In this document: positions 10,507 to 19,653 of the stretch, one piece after another
How positions within the stretch are numbered: position 1 is the first letter of the stretch
Layout of the letters: each line of letters starts with the position of its first letter
Source: Hyphomicrobium sp.
GTDB taxonomy: Bacteria; Pseudomonadota; Alphaproteobacteria; Rhizobiales; Hyphomicrobiaceae
DNA: 64,000 nt
Direction: 5' to 3'
NCBI GenBank assembly: GCA_030148425.1
Contig: JASBTM010000006.1
Span: forward strand, 1-64,000
The notes under the pieces: model-generated
Told to the model about the DNA's origin: nothing
The model's database searches: none
The model's input: the letters and a program-made list of their open reading frames with translations, nothing else
Position numbers and translations under genes: made by a program

Positions 10507-11844
10507 TTATCGAACGCTGCGTCCGGCTGCACCTTGCGCGCCGAATGCAAGAAGCATCACGATCAGAGCGAGCAACGACACCCCAACGACGGCGAACATC
10601 ACGATAGGCCCGTGCGATTGAAGTAGCGGTAAGAGAGCAATCGGGACCAGAATCGCGCCAAAGCCGCGTGATGCCCAAGGCCAGGATGTGGCTCTTGCGC
10701 GCTCCTCCGTCCGAAAAAGTTCTGCGGCATAGATTACGAGCACGGCCAACAGGATCGCCGACATCATGTTGAAGATCAGTCCTGATGCCATCAATCCGAT
10801 GGGCGTGGCAGTCGAGGAGAATGCGAACCCAACGATGATCATCGCAGCGGCACAAACGACGAGGGCGGTTCGGCGTTCCAGTCTGTCGATAAATAATGCG
10901 GCAAGAAGAGTTCCAGCGGTCGGTCCAAGATTCGCCACCGCCACGTAGAGAAGCGAGTCGTTCACATTGATGCCCTTGTTGACGAGGACAGCGCCGCTGA
11001 GGAGAGGAAATCCGATCGTCGACCATGGCGTGAGGAAATAGACGAGTATGAGAAACCCGATGCGCACAGCAAAGCTGCGCGCTTCCCAGGTATCGGCAGC
11101 GATGTCAATCTCATGCAGGCGATCTGGCGTGGGGGGAGGCGCGAGCGTGGACCTGCCGGAGAACGCCGCGAGGGCACGCTTGGCATCCTCTGTTCGCCCT
11201 TGTCGTGCGAGCCAGCGCGGCGATTCCGGAATGAGCCACACCATGGCCGTGCTGATTACGGCTCCGGCAGCGCAAACCCAAAAAGCCCAACGCCAAGATT
11301 GGATGCCCAAGGGTTCGAGAGGGGTTAAATACCGGACAAGCATGATTAAGGCGGGCGGGCCTAATGTGCCGATTGCAGCGGTCATCATGATCAAGGTCCC
11401 ACGGCGCGCAGCCGGGAGCACATCAGTCAAGTATGTCGCCACCAACGGAGGATAGGCGCCAAGAGCCAGTCCTGAGAGTGCGCGCACCACGGTCAGCATC
11501 GCCACATCTGGTGCAATCGCGGCGGCAACGGCAGTGAGCATGATGATGATGCCGGCAGCAATCATGACGGTACGCCGACCGTAACGATCGGCCAGCCATC
11601 CCGAGAGCGAGGCGCCGACGACTGCACCGATGTAGACCGCGGCAAGCAACACTGACAGCGTTTTTGGATCAACTTTGTTTGGAGGAGCCGAGAACAAGGC
11701 CGATAGAATGCCGCCGATAGCAACCTCGGCAAAATCGATCGCCAGGCCGAGCGCTGATGCAAAAAGGATGAAGATATGCATCGGGCGAAGTGTTCGGTCA
11801 TCGAGGTGACCGAGACGCAGCTCTTCGTCGATGCTCTTGCTCAC
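10507..11844 (-). CDS. MFS transporter, sugar-porter-like
   Basis: 445 residues with about twelve hydrophobic segments. The MFS loop 2-3 signature is present (GWLADRYGRRTV, near residue 82), and the sugar-porter-type motif PESPRWLARQGR follows the sixth segment near residue 205. The N-terminal segment with Asp and Glu inside the first helix (LAIDFAEVAIGG) resembles proton-coupled organic-acid and aromatic-acid porters, but the substrate cannot be read from sequence. It is an inner-membrane secondary transporter standing alone on the minus strand, divergent from the amide hydrolase gene at 12003 with 158 bp between them. The two might be co-regulated, which is speculation. Confidence 0.8.
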   Translation of the reverse strand: MSKSIDEELRLGHLDDRTLRPMHIFILFASALGLAIDFAEVAIGGILSALFSAPPNKVDPKTLSVLLAAVYIGAVVGASLSGWLADRYGRRTVMIAAGIIIMLTAVAAAIAPDVAMLTVVRALSGLALGAYPPLVATYLTDVLPAARRGTLIMMTAAIGTLGPPALIMLVRYLTPLEPLGIQSWRWAFWVCAAGAVISTAMVWLIPESPRWLARQGRTEDAKRALAAFSGRSTLAPPPTPDRLHEIDIAADTWEARSFAVRIGFLILVYFLTPWSTIGFPLLSGAVLVNKGINVNDSLLYVAVANLGPTAGTLLAALFIDRLERRTALVVCAAAMIIVGFAFSSTATPIGLMASGLIFNMMSAILLAVLVIYAAELFRTEERARATSWPWASRGFGAILVPIALLPLLQSHGPIVMFAVVGVSLLALIVMLLAFGAQGAAGRSVR

Positions 11845-12002
11845 TGTGCCCCACGTGCCCGAGTTCCTGCTCGGTAGGCTATGTCATTTGAATTGTTCAG
11901 AACAAGTGGTTTTGTCCTGGAACCGCAGGTAAAAACGCGGCGCGTTCTGGATAGGCTTCAGGTAGCGAAATCGACTAAAAGTTTCGCCAGGGAGAAGATC
12001 TC

Positions 12003-13055
12003 ATGCCATCGAAATGCATTATAGCAGCAGTAGCTCTTGGTTTTGTTCTCGCCGTTCCGGCGGTGAACGTCGAAGCATGCAGCCGGGTCCTCTGGATGAC
12101 GAAGGGTGGCGAAGTTTTCGTCGGCCGGTCCCAAGACTGGACGGAGAAAGTTAACAGCAGCTTCCGCAAGTTTCCGCGAGGACTGGAGCGCGTGTCACCC
12201 GTTGACGAGAACCCGCTCCGCTGGACTTCGAAATACGGGAGCTTGGTCGTAACCGGCTACGACATTGGTTCCCATGAGGGCGTAAACGAGAAAGGGCTGA
12301 GCGCCCACCTGCTGTTCCTGGCCGGCGATACGGACTTCGGCAAACGCGACCCGAAACGCCCAGGTCTCAACATCGTGGAGTGGGTTCAGTACTTCCTTGA
12401 TAATTACGCCACTGTCGCTGAGGCGGTAGAAGCTATGCGCAGCAGCGACCTGCAAGTCGTTCCGGTCGTATTTCCGAATGGCAAAGCAAGCTTATTGCAT
12501 ATTTCTCTGGAGGATAAGACCGGAGATTCCGCAGTATTCGAATACACGGGTGGAAAAATCGACATCTATCACGACCGACGCTACACGGTCATGACGAACG
12601 AGCCGACCTACGATAAGCAGATCGAGAATCTGAAGCAGTACCGCTCCTTCGGCGGAGACAAGGCGCTTCCCGGCGAGCGCACACCGAGCGATCGTTTCGT
12701 GCGCGCTGCTTATTACGTCAATGCGCTGCCAGAGCCGGCAAACCGCGATGTCGGCGCTGCCTACATTCTGAGCGTCATGCGCAACGTGTCGGTACCCTTC
12801 GGCGCTGCCGATCCGGACAAGCCCAACGTCGCGAACACAATTTTCCGTACGGTGACGGATTTAACGGGCGAACGGTATTTCTTCGAGAGCACATTCGCGC
12901 CCAACGTCGTCTGGGTCGACTATGGCAAGCTCGACTACAGCGCGGGCGCGCCGGAGCAAGTTCTTCCGGTCGAGAGCCGCATCTTCTCGCTTAACGGCAA
13001 CGTGACTGGGTTACTCGAAGACGCAAAGCCGTTCGTCTTTGGAGGTGGACACTAG
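12003..13055 (+). CDS. Secreted linear amide C-N hydrolase (choloylglycine hydrolase/penicillin V acylase family)
   Basis: 350 residues. An N-terminal signal peptide (hydrophobic residues 6-22) ends at EAC, which leaves Cys26 as the new N-terminus. That is the expected Ntn-hydrolase arrangement, in which the N-terminal cysteine is the nucleophile. Further family motifs are the Arg/Asp pair in GRSQDW shortly after the Cys, GVNEKGLS near residue 95 and TNEPTYDKQ near residue 199. The length matches bacterial members, which cleave amide bonds in bile salts, penicillin V or acyl-homoserine lactones. The export signal suggests a periplasmic enzyme. The ATG is preceded by GGGAGAAG. The true substrate is unknown; in a soil or water methylotroph, acyl-homoserine lactones or N-acyl amino acids are more plausible than bile salts. 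Confidence 0.85.
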   Translation: MPSKCIIAAVALGFVLAVPAVNVEACSRVLWMTKGGEVFVGRSQDWTEKVNSSFRKFPRGLERVSPVDENPLRWTSKYGSLVVTGYDIGSHEGVNEKGLSAHLLFLAGDTDFGKRDPKRPGLNIVEWVQYFLDNYATVAEAVEAMRSSDLQVVPVVFPNGKASLLHISLEDKTGDSAVFEYTGGKIDIYHDRRYTVMTNEPTYDKQIENLKQYRSFGGDKALPGERTPSDRFVRAAYYVNALPEPANRDVGAAYILSVMRNVSVPFGAADPDKPNVANTIFRTVTDLTGERYFFESTFAPNVVWVDYGKLDYSAGAPEQVLPVESRIFSLNGNVTGLLEDAKPFVFGGGH

Positions 13056-13103
13056 ACCGTCCGGTCGCGAGCCATATCGATGGCATAACCTAGGTCATTC
13101 AGG

Positions 13104-13136
13104 CGCTCAGTATCGAGAGGCTCTCGATACTGAGCG
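13104..13136. terminator. Perfect 33-bp palindrome between convergent genes
   Basis: Two 16-bp arms (13104-13119, CGCTCAGTATCGAGAG, and 13121-13136) are exact reverse complements around a single central base. It lies in the 3' meeting zone of the amide hydrolase and AraC genes and overlaps the AraC stop codon, so it also encodes the last residues of that protein. No T-run follows on either strand, so a bidirectional terminator or a protein-binding palindrome are both possible. Confidence 0.6.
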
Positions 13137-14150
13137 TGCGAGGACTCGCGCAAGCGTTTGGGAAGGTAGCTCGTCATAGACTTCCTGGTAGTACCGGGAA
13201 AATCGGCTCAGATGCCAAAAGCCGAAATGGATGGCTACGGAGGTGACAGTCGTGCCTTCGTCAGGATGCAGAAGCATATGCCGGACGAAGGCGAGACGCC
13301 TACGGCGCAAATACACCAATGCCGGCATTCCGGTACGACTACGGATGATGGTTTCCACGGTCCTAAGCGGCAGGCCTGTTCCCAGGCAAAGTTCCTGGAG
13401 GTCGATAACAGACTCGCGATGATCGTCGAGATAGCGCTCGATGCGCGCCATAGAACGGGTCTGTAACTGACGAGCGCGATGATCTGGTTTTGAGAGGTGC
13501 CCTGTCACGCCGTCGATAAGCATTGCGAAGAGCTGATCCCTGAGCACGGCAAGAGCCGGGAGTTTTAGGCCGTTCAGTTCCTGCGAGCTGTAGTGTTTGA
13601 GAATATCACCGGCAGAGCGATGGAGCGTGCGTAATCGGGTTACAACCTCCGGAGCTGTTTTGAATATGGTGGCTGGAGCAAGAAGCAGGTCTTTGTGGGA
13701 CTGGCCAGTCAATGACTCGGCTGCTTGCCTCAAGACGTCTTGAGTGATTGTGAAAGCACCAGCTTCGTTCGGGCCAAAGGTGCGCATGCTTGGCGTGTGT
13801 CCCGCAATGCGCGTGACGAGTGAACGTCCATCAACCTCGCGCCCGTCGAAAAGCATTTTACCCGCATTCAGGCTTGGCAATACATACGTAATTGTTGGCT
13901 GAATTCCTTCGGAATCTTTGAACTCGGATCGAATTGCAACGGCGGTTTGAGTTTTCACGCCGCGGGCCGAAACGCCCTGCCCAAGCGCTGTAACCCGAAC
14001 GCTGGCTTCGAAAGGAAGCCGATCAAGCGGCAACATGCCAAAATTACCACCGGGAATTCCAGCCGCCGCGGCGTCGGGATCTTCAAATCTCGCGCTTCCG
14101 GAGAAATTGGAACGAATACTTTTACCTGGCATCTGTCCGATAAATACCAA
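13107..14150 (-). CDS. AraC-family transcriptional regulator
   Basis: 347 residues. The last ~100 residues form an AraC double helix-turn-helix: RSMARIERYLDDHRES opens the domain, and the family signature HFGFWHLSRFSRYYQEVYDE lies near residue 315. The first ~220 residues form a sensor-type domain without recognisable motifs, resembling the AraC-binding-like half of regulators that sit beside catabolic genes. It lies tail-to-tail with the amide hydrolase gene and 396 bp from the rightward autotransporter gene, so either could be a target. The extreme C-terminus (RSVSRASRY) is encoded inside the perfect palindrome at 13104-13136. The effector is unknown. Confidence 0.85.
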   Translation of the reverse strand: MVFIGQMPGKSIRSNFSGSARFEDPDAAAAGIPGGNFGMLPLDRLPFEASVRVTALGQGVSARGVKTQTAVAIRSEFKDSEGIQPTITYVLPSLNAGKMLFDGREVDGRSLVTRIAGHTPSMRTFGPNEAGAFTITQDVLRQAAESLTGQSHKDLLLAPATIFKTAPEVVTRLRTLHRSAGDILKHYSSQELNGLKLPALAVLRDQLFAMLIDGVTGHLSKPDHRARQLQTRSMARIERYLDDHRESVIDLQELCLGTGLPLRTVETIIRSRTGMPALVYLRRRRLAFVRHMLLHPDEGTTVTSVAIHFGFWHLSRFSRYYQEVYDELPSQTLARVLARSVSRASRY

Positions 14151-14546
14151 TTGCGAACGAGCGTCAGACGCTCATGAGATGACCTGGGGCCCCCATCGAC
14201 TGCACAATGCGTTGAATTATGCCGAGGTCACAATCAGAAAATCTCTGGGGGACATAGAGGGCAGCCATTGTAGCGCGCTCAGGTCACGTTTTCCCAATCC
14301 TGTGAAATTTGCCCTGACCGAAGATCGAAACGCGGCGGGATCCGGATAGTCCGCCAATCCGCGAATCACCTAGCGTTTTCCCTATATTTTTCTGCGGTTT
14401 CTGTCCATTCGCACTTCGTTGCAACGAAAGCCCCGAGGCGGGTGCGGGTATGGGCTAGAAGCGGCGGTTTCAAACTTCACGGACACTGAGAAGCGGCAAA
14501 CGGGGGCGTTTGCCGGGCGGGTAAGCATTGTTTGAAAGGCCGTTCG
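14151..14546. other. Intergenic region between divergent regulator and autotransporter genes
   Basis: No gene is supported here. It presumably holds the promoters of both flanking genes. The only clear element is the hairpin at 14494-14515. No convincing promoter boxes could be assigned by eye. Confidence 0.4.
14494..14515 (+). promoter_or_regulatory. Hairpin in the leader of the autotransporter gene
   Basis: Perfect 9-bp inverted repeat CGGCAAACG / CGTTTGCCG around a GGGG loop, ending 31 bp before the ATG at 14547. No T-run follows, so it is not a classical terminator. It could stabilise the leader RNA or bind a protein. Confidence 0.4.
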
Positions 14547-16247
14547 ATGAAAGACAATCATCGTCAAGATTCAGTGCAGTCCGACGTGGCAAACCCGCGG
14601 CGACGCAGCTGGGCAAACGCGCCCCTGAACCGAGCACGGCTGCTTTCAACGGTCTCGATCCTCGCAACCGTGCTGGCTTCACCGTTTTCGGATGCGCGTG
14701 CCTCCGAGTGTGGTGACGGCAGTTCACCGGCTGGAGGAAGCTGCACGCTACAACCCTACAATCCCGTCAACAATGATGGGCAAGTCGGAGCCGTCATCGT
14801 CAACGGCGGCGACAGTGTAACCGTTGGCGGCCCGACCCAGTTTGCGCCGGGTCAAGATGGGGGAGACGGCCAGCAACCGCTACGTGACTTCGATATCGTG
14901 GACGACCACGGCAACTTGAATACGCTCGAGCTCAATCGCGGACCGCAGAACGATACGGCGACGTACACAGATCCGATCACCGGAACGACTCGGACGGTCA
15001 ACGTCTATGACACAGCAAACTTTGCAGCCTCGCAGTTTGGAGATCGCCCCACGACGTCTATTACCGGCGTCGGTGACAACCAATACATCAATGCCCGCGT
15101 CGGCACCGTGGAAAGCACCGGGGGTACGCTTGTTGTTGATGTCGACGGCGGCATTTCCATCGCCGCAAAGCAAACCACGCTGTTCGAGGCGGATGGCTCC
15201 GGCACGGCGAATAGCAATCTCACCTGGAGTTCGAGCAACGTCATCAACATGTACGGCGCGACAATGGCGATGATCGGCACGCCGATCATCGCCAATTCCT
15301 CTGTTTTGGCGGGGTGGCCTACGACGGTCACTCTCCCAAGTGGTGATTTCACGATCAACGATCTCAACGATTTTAAGGCCTTCAACGATCAACTCGTCAG
15401 CTTGATCGAAAATGGGACGATCGACCAGACACAGTACAACGCGCTGATTGCTCAGGGTGCGAACCTGCATAGCGGCACAGTCGAATATCAATATCCGCAG
15501 CCCACACCGCCGGATGATATTTACGAAGGCGTGGGTCAGCGCATCGTGATGTTGGCCACGGGGGCCAATGCGAGTGCGACCGTAAGCTCTGGGGTCACAT
15601 TGCAGGTCAACGGCGCCAACGGTGGCGTCCTACGAGCCGAGAACGGTGCCAACATTGTCAATGACGGTACCATCACAACGACGAACGGCCGTGGAATGGT
15701 GCTCACGGGCGGCAGCTCGGGTTCTAACGAGGCTGTCATCAACTCGAGAGACAACAGCTACGCGGTCGAGACGACGAATTCGACTTTCGAAAATAACTCG
15801 ATCATCAACCAGACGGTTTCGAGCACTCAAGGTGTCGGCGGGATTGCGATCAATTCGACAAACTCGGATACGACCAACAACGGTATTATTAACATAGGGA
15901 CTGCGGCAAGCAGCGCCAACGTATCGGCCACCGGCGTCAATGTCGCTGGTGGATCTTTCACCAACGCCGCGGGGGCTGTGGTCTACATCGGCCGGGGCGA
16001 GCAGACTGACCCAACCGCGCCCGCAGGCGATGTCGCCCTGAATATAGGTGGTTTGCTGACGGGCGTTTTCGTTCGCTCGAACAGTACAGTCAGCAATGCC
16101 GGTGATATCGTCATCGGCAGTTTGACGCAAGGCGCCGTGGGCTTGCGCGTCGATAGTGCAACCAATGTGATCGTCAACAATACGGGTACCATAGACGTCA
16201 ACGGTGCCGCCGGCGGAACGTCACGCGAGAATATCGGCTACGCCTGA
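14547..16247 (+). CDS. Autotransporter-type passenger protein, C-terminally truncated
   Basis: 566 residues from the ATG preceded by GAAAGG; an upstream TTG at 14532 is less likely. The N-terminus is a long basic region followed by a hydrophobic segment and ARAS, an extended signal peptide of the type used by autotransporters. The rest is Gly/Asn/Thr/Val-rich beta-helix sequence with repeats such as NDGTITTTNG, NNGIINIGTA and NAGDIVIGSL. No autotransporter beta-barrel follows, because the frame stops within the 3' end of an opposite-strand OprB gene that is itself incomplete. The barrel was therefore probably lost by a deletion, and the product is unlikely to reach the surface. It could still be expressed as a secreted periplasmic fragment. 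Confidence 0.7.
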   Translation: MKDNHRQDSVQSDVANPRRRSWANAPLNRARLLSTVSILATVLASPFSDARASECGDGSSPAGGSCTLQPYNPVNNDGQVGAVIVNGGDSVTVGGPTQFAPGQDGGDGQQPLRDFDIVDDHGNLNTLELNRGPQNDTATYTDPITGTTRTVNVYDTANFAASQFGDRPTTSITGVGDNQYINARVGTVESTGGTLVVDVDGGISIAAKQTTLFEADGSGTANSNLTWSSSNVINMYGATMAMIGTPIIANSSVLAGWPTTVTLPSGDFTINDLNDFKAFNDQLVSLIENGTIDQTQYNALIAQGANLHSGTVEYQYPQPTPPDDIYEGVGQRIVMLATGANASATVSSGVTLQVNGANGGVLRAENGANIVNDGTITTTNGRGMVLTGGSSGSNEAVINSRDNSYAVETTNSTFENNSIINQTVSSTQGVGGIAINSTNSDTTNNGIINIGTAASSANVSATGVNVAGGSFTNAAGAVVYIGRGEQTDPTAPAGDVALNIGGLLTGVFVRSNSTVSNAGDIVIGSLTQGAVGLRVDSATNVIVNNTGTIDVNGAAGGTSRENIGYA

Positions 16248-17372
16248 CTCGTCAGCATACGTGAGACCAATTTGCTTCAAGCCCGCGAGAAGATCGTTGC
16301 TCCAGCCATACTTGAAATAGGCGATGCCCCATCGATCTTGCTGACGGCCCGGCGCGGTGTTGTTGCCACCGATGCCAGCAACGACATGCCATGCGAAAGG
16401 GTTCGGATTTCCATCGGAAATACCGATATCGCTGAAAAATCCCCAGCCGACGGCGGGATTACGAGAGTCTTGATAAAGGTATTGCTGGACGGTCCATCCG
16501 AGGTACCAGTAGCCATCTTTGGACAGGATCTCATCGCCTTGTGAAGGAATGATCAGCTGCGGGATGTTTGCGAGATCGAGACCTGATTTCGAACTGTAGA
16601 TGCCGCGCATCCCGTAGTAGCCGTTCAAGCCCGCGAATTTCGTCGGCACTGTCATCCCGAGACTTATGGTGGTCCCGTCGGCGAACGGATGTTCGATGAC
16701 GTCCCAGGATTGGGCGTTTCTCGGGTCATAGACCATCAGTGTGAATATCGCCGGCTCTGTCTTGAGCGTCGCGATCGCGCCGACGATGTATGGTGGGGTG
16801 ACGCCGCTTATCGGCGCGGCAAGCGCGACGTTCAAGAAAGTTTCAAGCCCACCGCCGCCCATGAGGGGAGTCTTGGCTGCTGCGTCGAGCAGGTTGAATT
16901 TTCCGGCGCTGACGGTGAGGCCTCGTCCGAAATTCTGGGTTACGGTGACGGATGTATCGCGATCGGAGCCACCGAGGGGAGGAAGACCGAGGGCCGTGTT
17001 GACTGGGAACACGCTCCCATCCCCTTGCGAATTGGCATCCTCTCCGTACACCCATTCCTGATGCACATTGACGTAAAATCCTTGCCATAGACCCAGCTTA
17101 TGGCCGTCGAGGGTAACAATGAGATCGCCCTTGCCGCCATACTGCCACGCCTTGTTGCCGTCGCCCGAGACGACGCCTTGGTAGAATTGCGTGAGAGAAC
17201 CATCGACAATAATCCCCCGCGCGCGCAATGCCTGTTTAGGGCCGTCCGCGCCATCGAGCAGCGTCTCGCGATCCAAGATCGCAATTGACGGCGCATCATC
17301 GCCAGCTTGCGCAGTCGCCTGGCCAATAAGAACGCCGAGAGCAAGGCCGGCGCCCCATGCAAAACTTCTCAT
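16221..17372 (-). CDS. OprB-family carbohydrate-selective porin, C-terminally truncated
   Basis: 383 residues from an ATG with AGGGAGCAAGCG just upstream. A signal peptide ends near GQATA. Family features include an early Asp/Gly-rich beta segment (GIIVDGSLTQFYQGVVSG), the strand FYVNVHQEWVYGED and the late segment DRWGIAYFKYGWSNDLL. In normal OprB proteins that last segment is followed by 50-60 more residues of beta strands ending in an aromatic residue. Here the frame runs through DESGVADILA and stops, so the final strands are missing. The break coincides, within about 10 bp, with the end of the convergent autotransporter gene. An outer-membrane barrel without its last strands is probably not functional. 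Confidence 0.75.
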   Translation of the reverse strand: MRSFAWGAGLALGVLIGQATAQAGDDAPSIAILDRETLLDGADGPKQALRARGIIVDGSLTQFYQGVVSGDGNKAWQYGGKGDLIVTLDGHKLGLWQGFYVNVHQEWVYGEDANSQGDGSVFPVNTALGLPPLGGSDRDTSVTVTQNFGRGLTVSAGKFNLLDAAAKTPLMGGGGLETFLNVALAAPISGVTPPYIVGAIATLKTEPAIFTLMVYDPRNAQSWDVIEHPFADGTTISLGMTVPTKFAGLNGYYGMRGIYSSKSGLDLANIPQLIIPSQGDEILSKDGYWYLGWTVQQYLYQDSRNPAVGWGFFSDIGISDGNPNPFAWHVVAGIGGNNTAPGRQQDRWGIAYFKYGWSNDLLAGLKQIGLTYADESGVADILA

Positions 17373-17665
17373 CGCTTGCTCCCTCGATGCGCGCATGGCG
17401 ATTTCTTCGTGCGTAAGAAATGCCGCGAGAAGCTAACAAATCGATGTTAGCCAGACGACACTAGGCGCTTTGACTAAAGGCCAACTATCCAGAAGCCGCC
17501 GGATTTCGGGGCACCAATTCGTGCACGGGTCAAAAACGTCGATCATCAACTAACTGGATGAACATAGCTGACAAAATCAGACATCGGATCAAACCGGATC
17601 GGCTGAACCGGCGCATGCTCGTTTGTCCCTCGAACAAGGAGACAAACCATCGAAAAGTACGAAGC

Positions 17666-18278
17666 ATGCCCAATTGAGAAGCACGTTCACACACCCTGGA
17701 ATAAGGGCAAACTCGTTGGCGCGAAACTGCCGTTTGGGCCGAGCCACGTCTGGTCGATCAGGACTAAGCTGCATCGAGGACGAGAAGAGGCATCTCTCGC
17801 TCTTCAACCTCGCGATCGACAGCAAACTTCGCGGCTGCGACGTCGTCGCTGTCCGGGTCGATGACGTTGCCCCGAGCGGATACTCCATGGACCGTGCAAC
17901 CATTCGGCAGAAGAAGACTGGAAGGCCGGTTCGGTTTGGGCTGACCGACCAGACGCGTCAGGTAATTGACGAGTGCCTGCGCCTGACTGGACGCAATCCG
18001 GGCCAGTTCCTCTTCGTCGGTCGTGGCGATAGAGGCGGGCTGTAACGCGGCAGTATGCGCGACTGGTGCTGGAGTGGATAGCCAGCATCGGTCTCGACCC
18101 GGCGAAGTTCGGCACACACTCGCTGCGGCGGACGAAAGCGGTGCTCATCTACCGGCGAATGGGAAATCTGCGAGCTGTCCAACTCTTGCTTGGGCATTCC
18201 AAGATCGAAAGCACAGTCAGATACCTCGGCATCGAGGTCGATGACGCGATCGAAATTGCGGAGAAGATCGACATCTAA
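17666..18278 (+). pseudogene. Tyrosine recombinase/integrase remnant with several frameshifts
   Basis: Joined across frames, this reads as the ~200-residue integrase common in Rhizobiales genomes. An ATG at 17666 gives MP, then a +1 shift leads to IEKHVHTPWNKGKLVGAK. A second shift near 17775 leads to HLSLFNLAIDSKLRGCDVV and the segment ending in GQFLFVGRGD. A stop and third shift near 18030 lead to TRQYARLVLEWIASIG, GTHSLRRTKAVLIYRR and LLGHSKIESTVRYLGIEVDD. The catalytic HxLRR, the LLGHS box and the Tyr are all still present in the last part. At least three frame breaks make an intact enzyme impossible. It sits beside the truncated porin and autotransporter pair, in the most disturbed part of the window. 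Confidence 0.8.
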
Positions 18279-18964
18279 GCGACCGCCGGAGTTCCCCCGA
18301 TACCGGACGTTGGCGGCGGCGCCGGCTACGTCGCCGACCACTGTGAAGCAAATGTCGGCTTTTGGGACGGATCGGACTTTGCAACGATGTCTTGACAGGA
18401 TGAGTGGCTGAGCGAGCGCTTCTTTGCTCGTTTGTGGACTGATTTGTGGACCGAAGTCCGTAAGTCGAAAATAGCTTAATAAAATCAGCGAATATCTCGA
18501 ACTGGCGTCTCTTAAACGTCGGCGCAAATCGCTTGCCTCAGCCGCGCGTTTGTAGGTGATGCGAAGACTGGCTTCTAACGGTAATGCATCGACAACTTGC
18601 CGTGGGTCTCGCCTGAAATTGCCGCGGCTATCGCGTCGGGGTTCTTAAGTGCCGTTGCACGATTGGCCTAGGCGTAGCGGCATCTACGCGGTCACGTCGT
18701 GAGCGGCAGCGAGAGCCTCCGGTTACCCGCCAATCGGACACGACAGGGAACCGGCGTGATTGCGCCCTTCATGCACCTTTTTCTTTGATCGGACGGACTA
18801 GATGCGGATGCAGGATAGATGTCAGTATCCGGGTCATCACGAGGGGTATTCGCTGTCCGCTTGTTGCCCAGTGGATTGTGGCCAGCCGCTCGCGCAGCGC
18901 TGTCGGAAATGCTTTTGGATCGAAGTCTTTCTCGAAATCTTTGCCTCTCAACAGGACGCCTGTC
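18279..18964. other. Gene-free stretch after the integrase remnant
   Basis: 686 bp without a supported gene. Around 18350-18395 the bases ATGTCGGCTTTTGGGACGGA begin a segment resembling the short dispersed repeats found between genes in many Bradyrhizobium-like genomes; this is recognition from memory, not a search. A minus-strand frame at 18769-18966 (65 codons) overlaps the next start and is not supported by any known domain. Confidence 0.3.
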
Positions 18965-19453
18965 ATGCCAGTAGCTCCAAGCCAGAGTTTCCTCAGCAGG
19001 GTAGAACGGGCCTATCAGGGCGAGATCTACGGAGAGGCCCTGTACCGCGGGCTCGCGGCTGCCATCGAAGATCCTGCACGTTCAGAGAAATGGCGCGTCT
19101 TGGCAGAGCTCGAGGTGGTGACGAAGGCACAGATGCGCGATCTCGTCGCCAAGCTCGGAGGGGATGTCGAGGAGAGCGAGGCGTTTCGTCAGAAAGGCAT
19201 TGATAGCGTCCAGAGATATGCGGGCCTCCCCTGGCGCGACTTCATGCTTCTCTACAGCCGAGAACTCGAACCAGTGATCGCACGCTATGCTGAACTGGAG
19301 CACCTGTGCGCATCCGAGGATGCCGCAACCTTGCGCTTCCTAACAGAGCATGAAGTGGTGACGAAGGCCTTTTGCGACCTGGAACTCGAAGGCCGGGCTG
19401 ACATTTCCATTGAGCCGACGCTTGCGCTGCTCGCTTCGGTCCAAGCGCCCTGA
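18965..19453 (+). CDS. Ferritin-like/rubrerythrin-like hypothetical protein
   Basis: 162 residues from the ATG at 18965. An in-frame extension to 18785 exists but is Arg/Ser-rich and unlike a protein start. The sequence is almost entirely helical. Acidic residues and near-ligand patterns are spaced like a four-helix di-iron bundle: RAYQGEIYGEALYRGLA in helix 1, WRVLAELEVVTKAQM in helix 2, LLYSRELEPVIARYAELEHL in helix 3 and EHEVVTKAFCDLELEG in helix 4. The usual ExxH motifs are incomplete, so it may have lost metal binding. It lies 200 bp before soxB on the same strand, but a functional link to sarcosine oxidation is not shown. Confidence 0.55.
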   Translation: MPVAPSQSFLSRVERAYQGEIYGEALYRGLAAAIEDPARSEKWRVLAELEVVTKAQMRDLVAKLGGDVEESEAFRQKGIDSVQRYAGLPWRDFMLLYSRELEPVIARYAELEHLCASEDAATLRFLTEHEVVTKAFCDLELEGRADISIEPTLALLASVQAP

Positions 19454-19653
19454 CCGTGAGGCGCAGATGGATCAACGGATTAGCAGGATAGCTACTTTCG
19501 ACGGGCGTCCAAGCTCATGTCGCAAAAAGCAAAATTTGCGTCTTCCTTGGCAGAATAAGACGCCTCGCCATCAGCTAACTGACATCAACGAATAAGTGGT
19601 CGCGCATCGGAACGTGATTGCGATGGTGCTGCGGGATCGTGCCGGGGACTTCG

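Noticed and set aside
10426-11455. Plus-strand frames opposite the MFS gene
   Set aside because: The minus strand has clear MFS motifs throughout; the plus frames are short and Arg/Ser-rich.
17400-17660. Possible tRNA or attachment site beside the integrase remnant
   Set aside because: No cloverleaf or TTC-loop sequence could be found on either strand, and no direct repeat was visible.
18769-18966. Minus-strand 65-codon frame before the ferritin-like gene
   Set aside because: No domain, no supporting neighbour, and it overlaps the next gene start.
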